From Balamuthia mandrillaris (taxonomy: Eukaryota; Discosea; Longamoebia; Balamuthiidae): a DNA stretch of 64,000 nucleotides. Below, piece after piece: positions 23,701 to 36,187 of the stretch. The stretch is taken from the NCBI GenBank assembly GCA_031835245.1, contig JAVKOQ010000050.1:192066-256065 (forward strand). Direction: 5' to 3'. The notes below the pieces were generated by a model. It was not told where the DNA came from and made no database searches. It saw nothing but the letters and a program-made list of their open reading frames with translations. How positions within the stretch are numbered: position 1 is the stretch's first letter; each line of letters opens with the position of its first letter. The translations under genes were made by a program, and so were the position numbers.

Positions 23701-24560
23701 CCTACTCCTCATCTTGTCTCCATCCTCAACGACCTCCAGAAAGAGCAGTACGGCATGGAGGCACCCTCCCCATCATCCCTTCCAGGTGAAGCAACCAACC
23801 AAGCCAAGTTGGAGCTTGCTTCCATCTTCCGGTTGTTGGGCCAGAAGGATCGTGTGGAAGAGGGACTGCAAAAGCTCTACCAGTACAAGCAGGACCATCC
23901 TGACATTGACATCCAGCCCCATCTCAGCGAGGCTACTCCCCAGTTCCAGGCCTACATCCGCACTGGCCTCTGCAAGCTAGCCGAAAAGAACCAAGATCCC
24001 CAACAAGAAAACAAAGGTAGGTTTTTCTTCTCTACTTCTCGTCTATCCCTCTCTTGATGCTATTTCTCACCACGAAGGGAGGTACCACAGATCCCATGCT
24101 GACTGGTGATTCACTTAAACACAAAGAAGATGGTTCTTCCTACATGGAAAAGCTACGTTCCTTGCAAAAGAAATATGGATTGTCCACTCGCCCAGCGGCC
24201 TCCTCTGCAACATCGGTGATAGCTCCCTTGCAGCCAGCCAACGGAGCCACTAAGAGCAGCATACTTTCTGCTCCTTCCGCAACGACCACCAACCAAACAA
24301 GCGATGCCATCTCTAGCATTCGTCAGAGACTGCAGCAAGCCACCCAAAGCACTTCTTTACGCTCCACCGCCGGTTCTCAGCTGGATATCGCACAGGGAAT
24401 CAGCTCTACCACCCCATCCTCGTTCTCTACCGCTGCCCCTTCCACCTCCGCCACAACATCAGACAGCATAAGCCACCTACGGAGTCGCCTCGAGTCCATC
24501 AAGAAGGGTGCCCTCAGCAACAGCCCTTCTTCAAACACTCTTTCATCAACACCATCTTAA
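17794..24560 (+). CDS. XMAP215/ch-TOG/Dis1 microtubule polymerase
   Basis: Processive microtubule plus-end polymerase of centrosomes and spindles. Exons: 17794-17935, 18008-18234, 18323-18817, 18883-18996, 19068-19715, 19789-24016 and 24082-24560; 2110 residues, near the human ch-TOG length (2032). Repeated HEAT-type TOG arrays are visible: TOG1 starting at LESAKWKVRKAAYEEL, TOG2 at ESSKWKDRKEQMEKL, TOG3 at LLGDASWKQRLAGMEAF, TOG4 at LSHADWKVRKTALDEV, and a TOG5-like array after the basic linker. The W-K/R signature binds tubulin. The linker near residues 1120-1200 is Ser/Arg/Gly-rich with SRAG repeats (21580-21640), typical of lattice-binding linkers. The C-terminal exon has a helix (YMEKLRSLQKKYGL) and a Ser/Thr-rich tail, as in TACC-interacting ends. 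The last junction uses phase 1. Confidence 0.95.
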
Positions 24561-24784
24561 ATTTCCAGCCGAAATTGTTGTATTTTGTTTCTTGGAAAAA
24601 ATGTCTACAAAAATCGCGATTTTTCCCGCCTTGTTTTTTTCGTTGCCCGCCTTTTTCTTCTCTTTCCCCTTTTCTTTCCCCCTTTTTTTTTTCAAGTGCG
24701 ACACCCGTCTTCTTCTTCGAAGGGGGGAAAAAGAAAGAAACAGCAAGAGGAACAAGAGGAAGAACAACAGGAAGGCACAACACC

Positions 24785-27700
24785 ATGAAGAGAGGAGCTG
24801 ACTGGGAGGAGGAGTTCGAAGAAGAGGACGACATAGAGGAAGAGGAGGACGCGTGGGAGGAGGACGACACGGAACATGAAGAACCCCTTTTGGAGGAAAA
24901 CGAATCGGAGGAAGGTGGCCCTAGTAGCATGGCCTTGGCCGCACCCCAAACTAACAAACGCAAGCGTGGCAGGGCGGAACCGCGCAAAGGCTTGGAGGCC
25001 AAGCCTGACACTCTTGAGCTGGAATGGGCTGACCCAAGAGATACAAAAGGACCCAACGGCCGGTGGCCTCGCCTGCCTTTGCCACGACAAGTGGATCCCT
25101 CCAGAGATGTCTTGAGTATGTTATTTGCCTTCTTCTTTGCCCCCTTTTCTTCCTGATCTGCTTGCTCCATGTTTACCTTGGTTGCCTCCTTCAAGCTTTC
25201 CAACAAATGGACATCGACTACACATTGGGGGATCCCGTGGCAGGCATGTCCAGCATAACGGTTGGTACGGTGCCCATCATCCGCCTTTTTGGGCTGACGC
25301 AAGAGGGACACAGCGTTATGGCCAACATACACGGCTTCATGCCCTACTTTTTCATACCCGCCCCAGAAGGCTTTCGCCAGAACCATTGTACTGCTCTCAG
25401 AATTGCTCTTAACGTTAGTTCCAACTCTCTTGTTCTTTCTCTTTTCTCTTTTCTCTTTTCTCTTTGCTCTTTTTTCTCTTTGCTCTTTTTTCTCTTTTCT
25501 CTTTTCTCTTTCTCTTTCTCTTTTCTCTTTTCTCTTTCTCTTTCTCTTTCTTTTTGTTTTGTTTCCTCTTCTAAAACAACAACAGAAACGGTTAGATCAG
25601 AAGGCTCAGGCACGAGACAAAAGACAGGACTACGTATTGGAAGTCGAGATAGAACAGAAAGAGTCCATCTACGGCTTTCACGCGGGCAGAAAAAAACCCT
25701 TTCTACGGATAACGTTGGCCTCTCCTAGGCTCGTTCCTTCGTGCAGAGACATTGTGGAGATGGGCATTTTTATCGATGGGGTTGGTGATCGGGCGTTTAC
25801 CACCTACGAGTCCAATATTGCCTTTGTGTTACGCTTCATGATTGACCGAAACATCGTGGGAGCCGACTGGGTCGCCCTCCAACCAGGCACCTATAACCTT
25901 GCTTCGAAACCCTCCTCTAACTGCCAAATTGAGGTCGACGTCCCGTATCCTTTTTTAACTGTGTAACAACTGCTACTTTCCTCCTTTCTTGTAGTTTTTC
26001 CCTTCACTTGAACCAACATCTAGATTTAATTTGGTTTCCAGTCATCCTCCCAATACCGAAGAGTGGCAAAAGATAGCGCCCCTACGCATTCTTAGTTTCG
26101 GTACTGCCTTCTCTATGATCCTTCCCCAAACCTACTCCCTACTTTCTACTCTCTCTCTCTCTCTCTCTTCCTTCCTTCCTTAAGAAAGTTCACATTGCGG
26201 CTCTCCTTCCACAAATGCAGACATTGAATGTGCAGGCCGAAAAGGAGTTTTCCCAGAACCAGAGAACGATCCCGTCATTCAAATAGCGAATATAGTGACG
26301 ATACAAGGCCAGTCCAAGCCCTTCATTCGTAACATTTTCACCGTCAACCAATGCAGCCCTATTGTCGGCACAGATGTACGCTGTTACAAAACAGAGGCTG
26401 AGATGTTGCTTGCTTGGCGCAATTTTGTGCGTGCCTGTGACCCCGACATCATGACTGGCTATAACACGGTTAACTTCGACACATGGTACCTCATCAAGCG
26501 AGCCAGTCAGTTGAAGGTTCTTTTATTTCTCGTTGTTATTGTTTATTCATTGTGTCAGTCTATTTATGCCCTCTCCTCTTTTGTCTGAAACCAGATTTCA
26601 GAGTTTCCCTTCCTTGGACGATTGAATGACCAACGATCTGTTATCAAGGAAACTACGTTTTCGTCCAAAGCCTTTGGCAAGAGAGACACCAAGGAAATTC
26701 GCATCAGTGGACGTGTGCAATTCGACATGCTAATGGTTATACAACGAAACTACAAGTTGCGGTCGTATACGTTGAACTCCGTCTCGGCTGAGTTCCTGAA
26801 TGAGCAGAAGGAAGATGTGCACCACTCTATTATTTCAGATCTCTTTAATGGTTCTAATGAAGATCGTCATCGCTTAGCCGTTTATTGTCTGAAGGTTGGC
26901 TTCTCTATAAGCACTTTTCTTTTTCTTTTTTTTAATAACCTCTCTCTCTCTCTCTTTCTCCCTGTGGTATATCAGGATGCATATTTGCCTCAAAGGTTGA
27001 TGGATAAGCTCATGTGCATATTTGACTACATAGAGATGGCACGTGTGACGGGCGTGCCTATCAGCTATCTTCTTACACGTGGTCAGCAAATTAAAGTCTT
27101 GTCACAACTGTACAGAATGGCCATGACAGAAGACCTCCTTATCCCTGCCTTGAAAGTAAATCGTAAGTAGAAAAGGCCAGTTCTTTCATAGTCTCTTCTT
27201 CTAAATCGACTTCATATCTGTTTGCTTGATTCACTTTTATCAGGCCCCAAGACGGATGATAAAGGCCAAAAGGGATATGAAGGAGCCATCGTTATCTCTC
27301 CTAAAACTGGCTTTTATGAGCAACCCATTGCCACTCTGGATTTCTCTTCGCTGTATCCATCCATAATGATTGCGCACAATCTTTGCTACTCCACCCTCAT
27401 CAACCCGGCCACAATTTCTCAACTATCACCCGATTCCTACGAGCGCAGTCCCACTGGCGGTACGTCCATGATAACAAAGCCTCAGTTCGCCATGTGCTAA
27501 ATTACCCCTCCAAAGATTACTTTGTCAAGTCAACAGTAAAGCCAGGCATCTTGCCTCGTATCTTGGAAACCCTTCTTGAAGCTCGCGCCAGAGCCAAGGC
27601 CGCACTGAAGAATGAGACTGATCCATTCAAGAAAGCAGTGTTGAATGGCAGACAACTTGCCCTTAAGGTCAGTGCCAACTCCGTGTATGGCTTCACAGGA

Positions 27701-29293
27701 GCTACCATTGGCAAACTCCCATGCTTGGAAATATCAGCTAGCGTAACGGCCTATGGCAGAGAAATGATTTTGTTGACTCAGCAGGTACATATGGGTCCTG
27801 TCTGATTTTCCTTTGCTAGGAGAGTAACATTTTTTTCTGGTTTTGTATTGCAGAAAGTGTTGGAGAAATACACGGTGGAAAACGGTTATGCCCATGACGC
27901 CGATGTCATCTATGGTGACACTGACTCAGTGATGGTCAAGTTTGGTGTGGACAGCGTGCCGGAAGCAATGAAACTCGGCAGAGAGGCAGCTCAATTTGTT
28001 ACAGGCTTCTTCAGGCGCCCCATTCAGCTCGAATTCGAAAAGGTGTACTGCCCTTACCTTCTCATCAACAAAAAACGCTACGCTGGGCTCTTTTGGACTA
28101 AACCCAACAAATACGATCACATGGATGCCAAGGGTATTGAGGTATTATTGTCGTTACATACCACACTACGCCACGCCACATTTCCTTCATCGTTTTCTCT
28201 GAGAGGGTCTTAACAAGCTTCCTTTTCAATTCTTCAGACCATACGCCGAGATAATTGCCCCCTCGTTAAAAACGTTATTCAAACTTCACTTGACAAGATT
28301 CTGATTGACCGCGACCTACAAGGGGCTGTTGAGTATGGATTGCACCTTGTTTACCTCATGCCAAATACTTACTTTTATTCTCTTATGACGGATTCAGTTA
28401 TGTGAAGCAAATCATATCGGACTTGTTGTGCAACAAGCTCGATGTATCGCTCCTGGTGATAACCAAGGCTTTGTCTCGTAAGTCGGATGAATATACAGCC
28501 AAACAGGCTCATGTGGAACTTGCATTGCGGATGAGAAAACGTGATCCCGGAAGCGCGCCCGTTGTTGGTGATCGTGTCCCTTATGTTATTGTCAAGGCCG
28601 CCAAGGGAGCGCGAGCCTATGAAAAGGCAGAAGATCCATTGTGGGTTTTGGAAAACAACATTCCGCTTGATGCTCAGTATTATCTTCACCAGCAGTTGGC
28701 CAATCCGCTGATGCGCATCTTCCGGCCCATTCTTCCCAACCCGGAAAGTCTCCTGCAAGGAGAACACACCCGCAGCATGTCTTTGCCTACTCCCACCGTT
28801 GGTGGTATAGTGCGATTTGCGCAGAAAACGCTGAGCTGCATTGGCTGCAAGTCGCCCTTACCTCATGGAGGTGCGCTCCTATCTCCTTTTTTAAGCTTCG
28901 TGTTGTTGTCTGTTTTTGCTTGCATGCCCTTCCCAGTTACTAAAAGCCCCAAATCAGAGAAAACGGTTTGCAAGTATTGCAAACATCATGAACCTGAAAT
29001 ATTCCAGGAGCAACTGGGCAAAGTTCAAACGCTGGAAAAAGAATTTTCAGCTGCTTGGACACAGTGCCAAAGGTGCCAAGGCAGTTTCCACCAAACCGTT
29101 CTTTGCACGAGGTACGTGAACGCTTCTTTTGATTGTCTTCCTGGAAACATCCCAAAGCCATTGACTGACTGTTACCATTTCCTCAACCCAATTAAGCCGA
29201 GATTGCCCCATATTCTACATGCGCAAAAAGATTCAGAAAGACCTGGACGATGCCCACAAGCTAGTTGAACGATTTGATGAGTTGAGCTGGTGA
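24785..29293 (+). CDS. POLD1: DNA polymerase delta catalytic subunit
   Basis: Lagging-strand B-family replicative polymerase with 3'-5' proofreading. Fourteen exons (24785-25115, 25196-25413, 25586-25944, 26042-26100, 26221-26516, 26595-26894, 26976-27162, 27244-27459, 27516-27784, 27854-28141, 28238-28332, 28398-28870, 28937-29111, 29197-29293) give 1120 residues (human 1107). Acidic N-terminus. Exonuclease motif I is [10 protein letters not shown] (D about 323, E about 325) and motif II is NTVNFD. Polymerase motif A is LDFSSLYPS (D about 616), motif [10 protein letters not shown], and motif C YGDTDS (about 765-770). The C-terminal zinc/FeS modules are CIGCKSP...CKYC (CysA) and CQRC...[14 protein letters not shown] (CysB, which carries a 4Fe-4S cluster in the family). 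All catalytic residues are present. Convergent with CARMIL. Confidence 0.97.
25436..25556 (+). repeat. Polypyrimidine (CTTTT/CTCTT)n in POLD1 intron 2
   Basis: About 120 nt of pure C/T on the coding strand, built of CTTTTCTCTT-like units. Confidence 0.9.
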
Positions 29294-29413
29294 ACAGGCT
29301 TTTTAGCTCCTCACCTCAAAATGCAATGAATTTATGTATCATCTTTATTTTTTTTTTCAAAAAAAAAAATGCAACATTTAATGGCACAGAGTTTGGCGCT
29401 TTTTCAGCCTAAG

Positions 29414-31810
29414 TTAGTACCCCTCTTCGTATTCATGTTCAGCATCGCGCTGAGGGGGGGGAGGAGGGGGCAAGCAACTCTCCATCTCTTGGTACTGCGT
29501 AGTTTGAGGAGGCGGGGTGCTTGGTAGAGGGGGAGGAGCACGCGGGCTTGTTGCGGGAGGAATAGGGGGAGGTGCACGTGGGCTGGGCGCCGGGGATAGA
29601 GTTCGAGGAGGAGGTTTCATAGTGCTGGCCCCGCTGTGCATAGCAACGGGTGGTGGTTTGGAGATGGCTTGACGACGAACATTTGAAGCCGAGTAAGATT
29701 TGGTGAGGGTGGGCGCAGCGTTGCCCTCCTCACTTTCTTCGTCGTAGGAAACCGTTGCGTGTTCTCCACTGGAGGAAAGCCTTCGCATGGTAGAGACATT
29801 TGGCGAGTAGCCATCCTGCGAGCTATCATATCCACCGCCGCGTGGTGAGACAGGCCGAGCTCCCTCGCTAAAGGCTCTGCTTCTATCGTCGCCACCTATC
29901 CTATCTGTATTTCGGCGCCCAATGATGTTGGAAGCAGGCAAAGCTGCCGAGCGGTGAGAGTTGAGGGCAACCGAGATCTCCGTCATAAGTTCCTGGAGTC
30001 GTGGCTTTAACTTGGCACCATCTTTGGAAGAGGCAATCATTTTTTCAATGTCAATGGCGGGATTTGGGATGTCAAAAAGGGTCTGGTTGCTGGTGCTAAG
30101 GCAACCCTTCAGGGCTTGCAAAACTCCAATGTTGCTACCGTTGTTGTCTAAGTTGAGGTAAGTAAGAGAGCGATTGTTTCGCAATTGTTCACACACCGCT
30201 AACATATCCTTGAGGTGGCAGCAAAATTAGTTAATGGGCTCGTCCGAACGAACAAATAATAACAAGGACAAGGAGACATACTTTGGAACCAATCTTATTG
30301 CCGCTGATGTCCAACTCGGTAAGTGTACGATTCTCCACAAGTGCTTCGAATATTTTGGCGAGTTGCGATCCGTAAAAGAAATGCTTGCCATCACCAGCAA
30401 TGAGCAGTGTTTGGAGTGAAGGCGTAGAGCTCAAGAGCTGACACAGGCTTTCAGTGAGGGGCTTGAGTGGCTTCTTGGAGGAGGCTAAATTAAAGGAGAG
30501 ATCCAAGCACCCCAAAGGAAGGACGGAGGAATGTTGAACTAAGCCATCAACGATCTTCTGAACACCCGTTGCCTTAAGCTTGTTGTCCCGCAATATCAAG
30601 GTGTGCAAATTGTTCTCATTGGCCTTGATGCCCATGAAGGCACGAGCTACATTTTCGGCTCCAACTGCAGTTAGGTCGTTTCCGGAGAAGTCGAATTTTA
30701 GTCCCACTGCATGACCATCTTCGTATCTTTGGACATTGGGCGTAACCTTCGGCAAGTGTGCGTTGTTAAAAGCAGATACCATGAGCGCCTCGATGCCGTC
30801 CGGGTCCAGTTTGGTATAGCTCAGGTTAAGGTAGTCCAGGCATTTGCTCTGCGAGAGGAACAAACTGAGAGCCTGCGTGCCATTTTTGTCCATTTTGTTG
30901 AAGGAGAGATCGAGGTGGCTGAGGGTGCCCATTGGACCCAATCTAAGGGATGTGACAATGGGGGCAACGCCTAGATCCATGTCGGAGAGGTACAAGCGAG
31001 CAAGGTTTCCTTTGCCCTCCTTCAGCTCTATCAACCAATCAGCTAAAGCCTTGGTGCCCGCAGTCCCGCAATGGTTCTTGGAGAGATCCAACTCTTCAAG
31101 GGCTGATGAGAGGAAGGCATTGTCTCTGCAGGGATGAAGGGACAAGGCAACACCCTTATCAGCCTTCGTGGATCATCAAGCCGAACAGCAAGAAAGCAAT
31201 ATTTACCTTAGCGCTTGGCACAAGGCAGCGATGCCTTTTGAGCCAATGGCGTTATCCGCAAGGTAGAGCTTGGTCAAGCCGTGCTGCAAAGAAGTTAAGC
31301 CAGCAGCAAGCCCCGCCACACCTTTGTCACCCATTTTGTTGGCTGAGAAATCGAGTTCGAGTAGTTTGTTCATTGTGTTCGTTTTGATTGACTCTCCTAT
31401 AAGCACAAATCCCTCAGGTGGAGCGTCTAGGTTACGCAGAACCACACGAGTCAGTGTTTTGTTGTGCGCCAAAGGATCTGCAAATCCTTCCACGGCCTCC
31501 TTCCTGCCAGCCACACCCCTCAGTTCGAAAGCCGTGAAGTAAGGGTTGTAGCGCAGAGCAGCCAATGCCGGGGTCAGAGAAAACGAGAACTCGGTCTTGG
31601 CTTCTATACCAGGGCAGCTAGAAAGGTCTAAGACAGTCTTTCCGCCGCTAGAACTATCTGCTATAAATGTCATAAAATCGTTGCTTTCAGGCAGTAGATG
31701 GAAAGCACACCAGCCCTTATATACCGACACCAAACCAGCCGCTGGTCCTTCCTCGGCCAGCTCTCCCTCTGGCATGCTGTGTTACCATCATCAGCACTTG
31801 AGGCTTGTGG

Positions 31811-31853
<43 letters not shown>

Positions 31854-32658
31854 CGCATAACGAAAGTACCTAGTCGCAGGACCAGAAATAACAGCACGAG
31901 CAGTTGAGGGGAAATGGTGGCTAATTCTGTTGATTTGAGTACGAATAATCTTCACAGTAGAAGGTATGTCCAGAGCCATACATTCTATGTGAAACGACGG
32001 CCATTTGAGGACAAGCTATGCAAGTAGAGAGTAGTCACAACAAAGCCGAGTCAATCAACAGTTACTCTGATGCAAAGCAATAAGGATTGTAACAAAGGTA
32101 CCCTCTCTACCGCATCGTCAACGATAATGCTTCTAAGGTCGAAGAGATGGCCTTGCCGTTGCACCTGTTCAAATGGTAAGAGGGACGAGTGCTTAGCAGG
32201 TGGGCGAAGCGGGGAAAAAGGGCAACACCACAGAGAAGCAACTTACACTTTTTGAGAACTTGCTAAACTTGAGGGAATAAATGCGATACTCTCCTACCAC
32301 CAAAAGCCTGTCTTGAATCTTTAACCGCTTCTTTTTGAGAACCCAGGTCATCCATTGTATGTTGTCATTGTGCTGGGCCGCTATTTGCTCTGCAAACTCT
32401 GAAATAAAATTGTGAATCACACGTTTTTTCATCGAGGAAAAAAAAATAGTGTCAATCCTCCGCAAAGTGATCACTTCGTTGCAAGTGGTATTGTGTGGTG
32501 GTGATAGGGAGTGTGGTTGGCTTCCGGCTGTCCACTACCGCCGAGGGAGAAGAAAGAGGAGAAGGGGCAACCGGAAGAAAACAAAAACTAACGGGGGAAA
32601 GGGTGAACTTACTTTGCTCAGCAGGAAGCACCTTTTTCTCTTTTTCGGCAGACTGCAT
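29414..32658 (-). CDS. CARMIL-like leucine-rich actin regulator
   Basis: CARMIL proteins bind capping protein, Arp2/3 and class I myosins at the leading edge. Six exons: 32658-32613, 32398-32247, 32015-31870, 31776-31207, 31125-30282 and 30208-29414; 850 residues. The N-terminal non-canonical PH domain is visible (KKKRLKIQDRLLVVGEYRIY, then SFHIECMALDI). A long leucine-rich repeat array follows (LLELDFSANKMGDKG, LEELDLSKNHCGTAG, LSHLDLSFNKMDKNG, LDISGNKIGSK). A helical dimerisation stretch and a proline-rich tail (RAPPPIPPATSPRAPPPLP, SCLPPPPPPQ) suit SH3 binding. I cannot see the canonical capping-protein-interaction motif (LxHxTxxRPK). The family is absent from plants and fungi, supporting an amoebozoan or holozoan host. 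The start is the only in-frame ATG in exon 1. Confidence 0.9.
31816..31850 (-). repeat. (GA)n in CARMIL intron 3
   Basis: About 17 GA units on plus, CT on the coding strand, a little upstream of the exon 4 acceptor at 31778. Confidence 0.9.
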
Positions 32659-33063
32659 TGTGAACTTTTTCTCTTTTTCGGCAGACTGCTGATACACCAA
32701 CAACCTGCTGCTGGCCAGCAGTGAACCCAAGAATGTAACAAGCGGGTGGTTGGGGGTCCTTGGCGGCAACTTAGCTGCAGTGGAAGGAAAACCTTGGCTC
32801 TCTCTCTGTCACACACCAAACCGCCAATAATAATAATAAAAAATTAAAAGAGGGGTCTTTCCTTCGCTGGGGGGGGCAAAGCAAGCGATGAAAAGTCCAT
32901 TATTATTGTCGATATAAATAATAATGACAATAATAGGAAGGCGCCCTCATCATTAATTAATTAATAGTGGAGCCCACAATAGCAAAAGTGCCCCCGTTGT
33001 TCGCGTTTTTGGTTATTCTTACGCCGATCGGCGCTGGCGTGAAAACTTAGCGTAAGGAATGGC
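32659..33063. other. Intergenic with hairpin, CARMIL / NUP88
   Basis: About 405 bp between the CARMIL start and the NUP88 end (both minus). Holds an ATTATTGTC...GACAATAAT stem (32902-32910 with 32925-32933), an (AAT)n patch, and TTAATTAATTAATTA near 32953. The CARMIL promoter is presumably here. Confidence 0.45.
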
Positions 33064-35872
33064 TCATGGTAGGTCTGGGAAATCTTGCTTCATTCGCAGT
33101 TGCAACTTTTTCATGCCGTCCACTGTTTCTGCAATCATGGCAACCCTGCGCGTACACAAGCGGGAATGAGCAATGACAAAGGAAAAAAAAAACAGAACGC
33201 AAACGGGAGAAATTGCACACTCGTTTTGGAGGATTGGTTCTATCTTCTTCAGTTGGCTATCGCTGATGGTATACGCTGCTTGTTGTTGCTCTTGTTCATG
33301 AAGAAGTTTTTCCGTTTGTGTTCGCAACTGCAGGAATGAGCAATGATAAGATGATAAAGAAAAAAAAAAGGAGAAGAAAGAGGGTTTTAAAAACAGGAAA
33401 GTAGCGTGCCTTTTCTATCTTCGCGCGATAGAACTGTAGAGCGTCTTTCTTAGCTCTGAGTACCCTGTAGTAGTCCTTTTCGGCAGCGGATAGAGTTGGT
33501 TTAGAGCTGTTGATTTTGTTAAGGAGGGCCTCGGATTGGGCAGTTAATCTCTCTTGCGTCTCTGCAATCTCTTCAAGTTTGGCTTGAATGGCGGCCTCCT
33601 TCTCTCTTTGTGCCTCTAGCTTGTTGTGGAGCTTGCCTATGTCTTTGTCTTGGCGTTCCTTCAGGTTACACAGCATCTCAATTCTGAAGAGCAAAAAAAA
33701 AAAATAGTTTTAGAGGAATCAGAGGGGACGTTGTGAGGAGTTGTGGTACCTCTTCGTAATCAAGGTGTGGATATGGTGGATATGCAAAACATGGTGTTGT
33801 CGCAGCTTGGAACATGCTTCCACTAAAAAGTCTAGTGCTTGAGGCGACGAAAAACTAAAGACGGATGGATCAGGTGTGGAAATCTTGGGCATGCTTGGAA
33901 GTGTTTTGGATAACAAGGGCTCTATCTGGCTGAGAAAAGATCCTAGCCGTTGTTGTTCTTCACCCTCTCGCTGTGGTATAAGCTTTTCCTGAAGTGGTGC
34001 AAAATATGAAGAAAAGATGGGACGTGGTAGGCAGACACACTGATAACTACACGTTAAGGCGAGGAGAAAGTGCCCCAAAGAAGGATCGTTCACAACAGCT
34101 ACACCGATTACTGGTGCTGGTTCAGAAGCGCCTGCAATAGAAATGCCATTAGAACCACAACAAATGTCCCGACAACTATCGCTAATGCAACACTACCTTC
34201 AGAAAGGGGCATTGTTTGAAGAAGAGGATGCACCATGGAACGTGGTAAGTCTGGCAAAGACTCTTGATCTAAGGCTAGCGCTTGTGCAGCTTTATCGTTG
34301 GAGATGTCGGGACAATATGTCTCTAGCCGAGGTAACCACTCGAGCTTAACGCAGTGCATGCCGGAAATGTGAGTAATATAAAGACTATCAGAGTGAACCT
34401 TGTCCACAAAAATCAAGGGATGAAAAAAGTTGAAGTATTTCTCTGGAAAGCCCAAGTCACTACCTTTCCATTCCTCCACATGGATCCCACTGTATAGGTC
34501 GGGGAGTCTGAGGTTTAGCCGCTCGTACAGTAAAAGCATATGAGATTCTTCGACTTCTTCAAAAAACGAGCTAGTCTTGTCCCATTCGGCTTCGATTTCG
34601 TCAAATGAAAGGAAAATCTCCAACCAGCCGCTAGCATACGCTTTAACCAAAACTAATGGCGAAGAGTAGGTGGTGGAAGAAGATGAGGAGGAGGTGCTCT
34701 GAATAGAGGCTAAGCAACAAGCACGGTCCTTTTTAGGGTCGATGGGAGAAGCATCATCTACAGGGTTCAGCGGCCCTAAAAACAAACCAACGAGGTAATT
34801 TGAATAAGACAATCCAGATGAGAGAATATTTAAGGGTAACATACCTTGAAGTACAGGAACGAAAGCAAAGGCGCCAAAGGGTTTTCTTGTGACAATCCAT
34901 CCCTTGGTTGCCAGATTTTCATTTCGTTGCCGGTCTTTGTCTGTGGTGTTATGAACAGCACCAGGTGCAGTTCCAGCAATTGTGCGCCCCTTGACTTGGT
35001 CCAGCCACTTTAGTTGAACATGATAACGCTTTGAAAGGGGAAGTAAGTCATCAAATCCATCCGATTCATCTTCTAACAGTTGCTGCTCCCTGCGTGCAGT
35101 CTCAACTTGCTCTAGCTTTACTTTGGTTGCGGTTTTTAACTCAGATAGGATCTCCTCAGGCAGAATGCTATAGTTAGTGAGCGGATAGAACATTACGTGA
35201 GTTTTCATGCTCAGCAATCGATCCCTGGAACAGCAGGTACCAGTTGTATGGAAGAACCGGACATAGCCCATAAATGCCTCCGTCTTCCATTAAAAAGTAG
35301 ATGGTAAAGCGATCCCACGTCAGTTTTGATGAACCGAAGCAAAGGTCAATGGCATTGCTGGGCTTGGATGAGACGGATGCAAAAGATAGTGATGGAATGA
35401 GAGAATACAGACGGAACGTTTGTTCTGGTTCTTCAATATCGGTCGCGAGGTCGTAGATGCGCAGTGTGTTATCTGATGTGAGCACTACTACGTGCGAGTT
35501 GCTCAGTGGGTGCCATGCCGCTTTCAAAATGCACAACGACGGCTGGGTTGAGTGGAAGAAATTTCCTATAGGAAATGATCTTCTCGCTTGTATAAGTGTG
35601 TTTCTTTTAATGTTTAAACTCGAGAGAGTCGAGAGATAGAGACAGAGAAAGGGAAGCAGATGATGCATTCAAAGGAAATACCTGCATTCCACTTCCTGTG
35701 GCTGCTTATCTTGAAGTATTTCTCTTCTGGTGCGTTCTGTTATCTGCACAACAGCGCAGGAACTCTTTCCCACTGCTAACAAAAAGTCGCCACCCGCGTT
35801 GAAGCTGAGGGACCGCACCTCAAAACCAAGCGGTGGACTTAAACAAAGCGTCTGTAGTAATCCAGTTAAGAG

Positions 35873-35903
<31 letters not shown>

Positions 35904-36187
35904 GGTCAGAGGATTACGGTGCTGTGTTGTGGTTGGTAGTCCTTCTCCAGTTTGAGTCGTTTGAGGCTAACGACATTGAGGTCATTGTGTACATCGCAAA
36001 GGAAGAGAAGAGAAAAAGAGTCAATGGCCATGAGGCTGTGTCGTTCTCCTAATCTCTCGCGAGAGATTAAGTAAGCATCCTCGCCCTCTAGAGCCATGCG
36101 CCGTAAAAGGGTATGCTGCTGTATCCGCTGCATGAAGGAGGGAGAAGGGCGAGAGGTCGAAGGGCTGCCAGGTGTGGCATAATCCAT
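33064..36187 (-). CDS. NUP88: Nucleoporin NUP88
   Basis: Cytoplasmic-face nuclear pore protein that anchors NUP214/NUP62 and takes part in mRNA and CRM1 export. Nine exons: 36187-35918, 35851-35682, about 35582-35241, 35167-34845, 34775-34197, 34131-33750, 33683-33395 (or 33410), 33327-33221 and 33145-33064; about 847 residues (human 741). The N-terminal beta-propeller is evident (LGFEVRSLSFNAGGDFLLA; AAWHPLSNSHVVVLTSDNTL). Late conserved pieces include HMLLLYERLNL and MHCVKLEWLPRL. The C-terminal third is coiled coil (LKERQDKDIGKLHNKLEAQ; SQLKKIEPILQNE). The intron after exon 7 either uses a GT donor at 33394 or a GC donor at 33409; both keep frame. A perfect 18-bp palindrome with TCTCGCGAGA lies in exon 1. 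Confidence 0.88.
35866..35903 (-). repeat. (GA)n in NUP88 intron 1
   Basis: GA repeat on plus, CT on the coding strand, between the donor at 35917 and acceptor at 35852. Confidence 0.9.

Noticed and set aside
24514-25386. 290-residue minus-strand reading frame opposite POLD1 exon 1
   Set aside because: Antisense shadow of the acidic POLD1 N-terminus and flanks; Ser/Lys-rich composition follows from the sense repeats.
34134-34196. Apparent membrane helix (VALAIVVGTFVVVLMAFLLQ) at the end of a NUP88 exon
   Set aside because: It is the translation of an intron: donor GAAG|GTAGTG and acceptor CTATTGCAG fit, and splicing restores the NUP88 frame and continues the conserved sequence.
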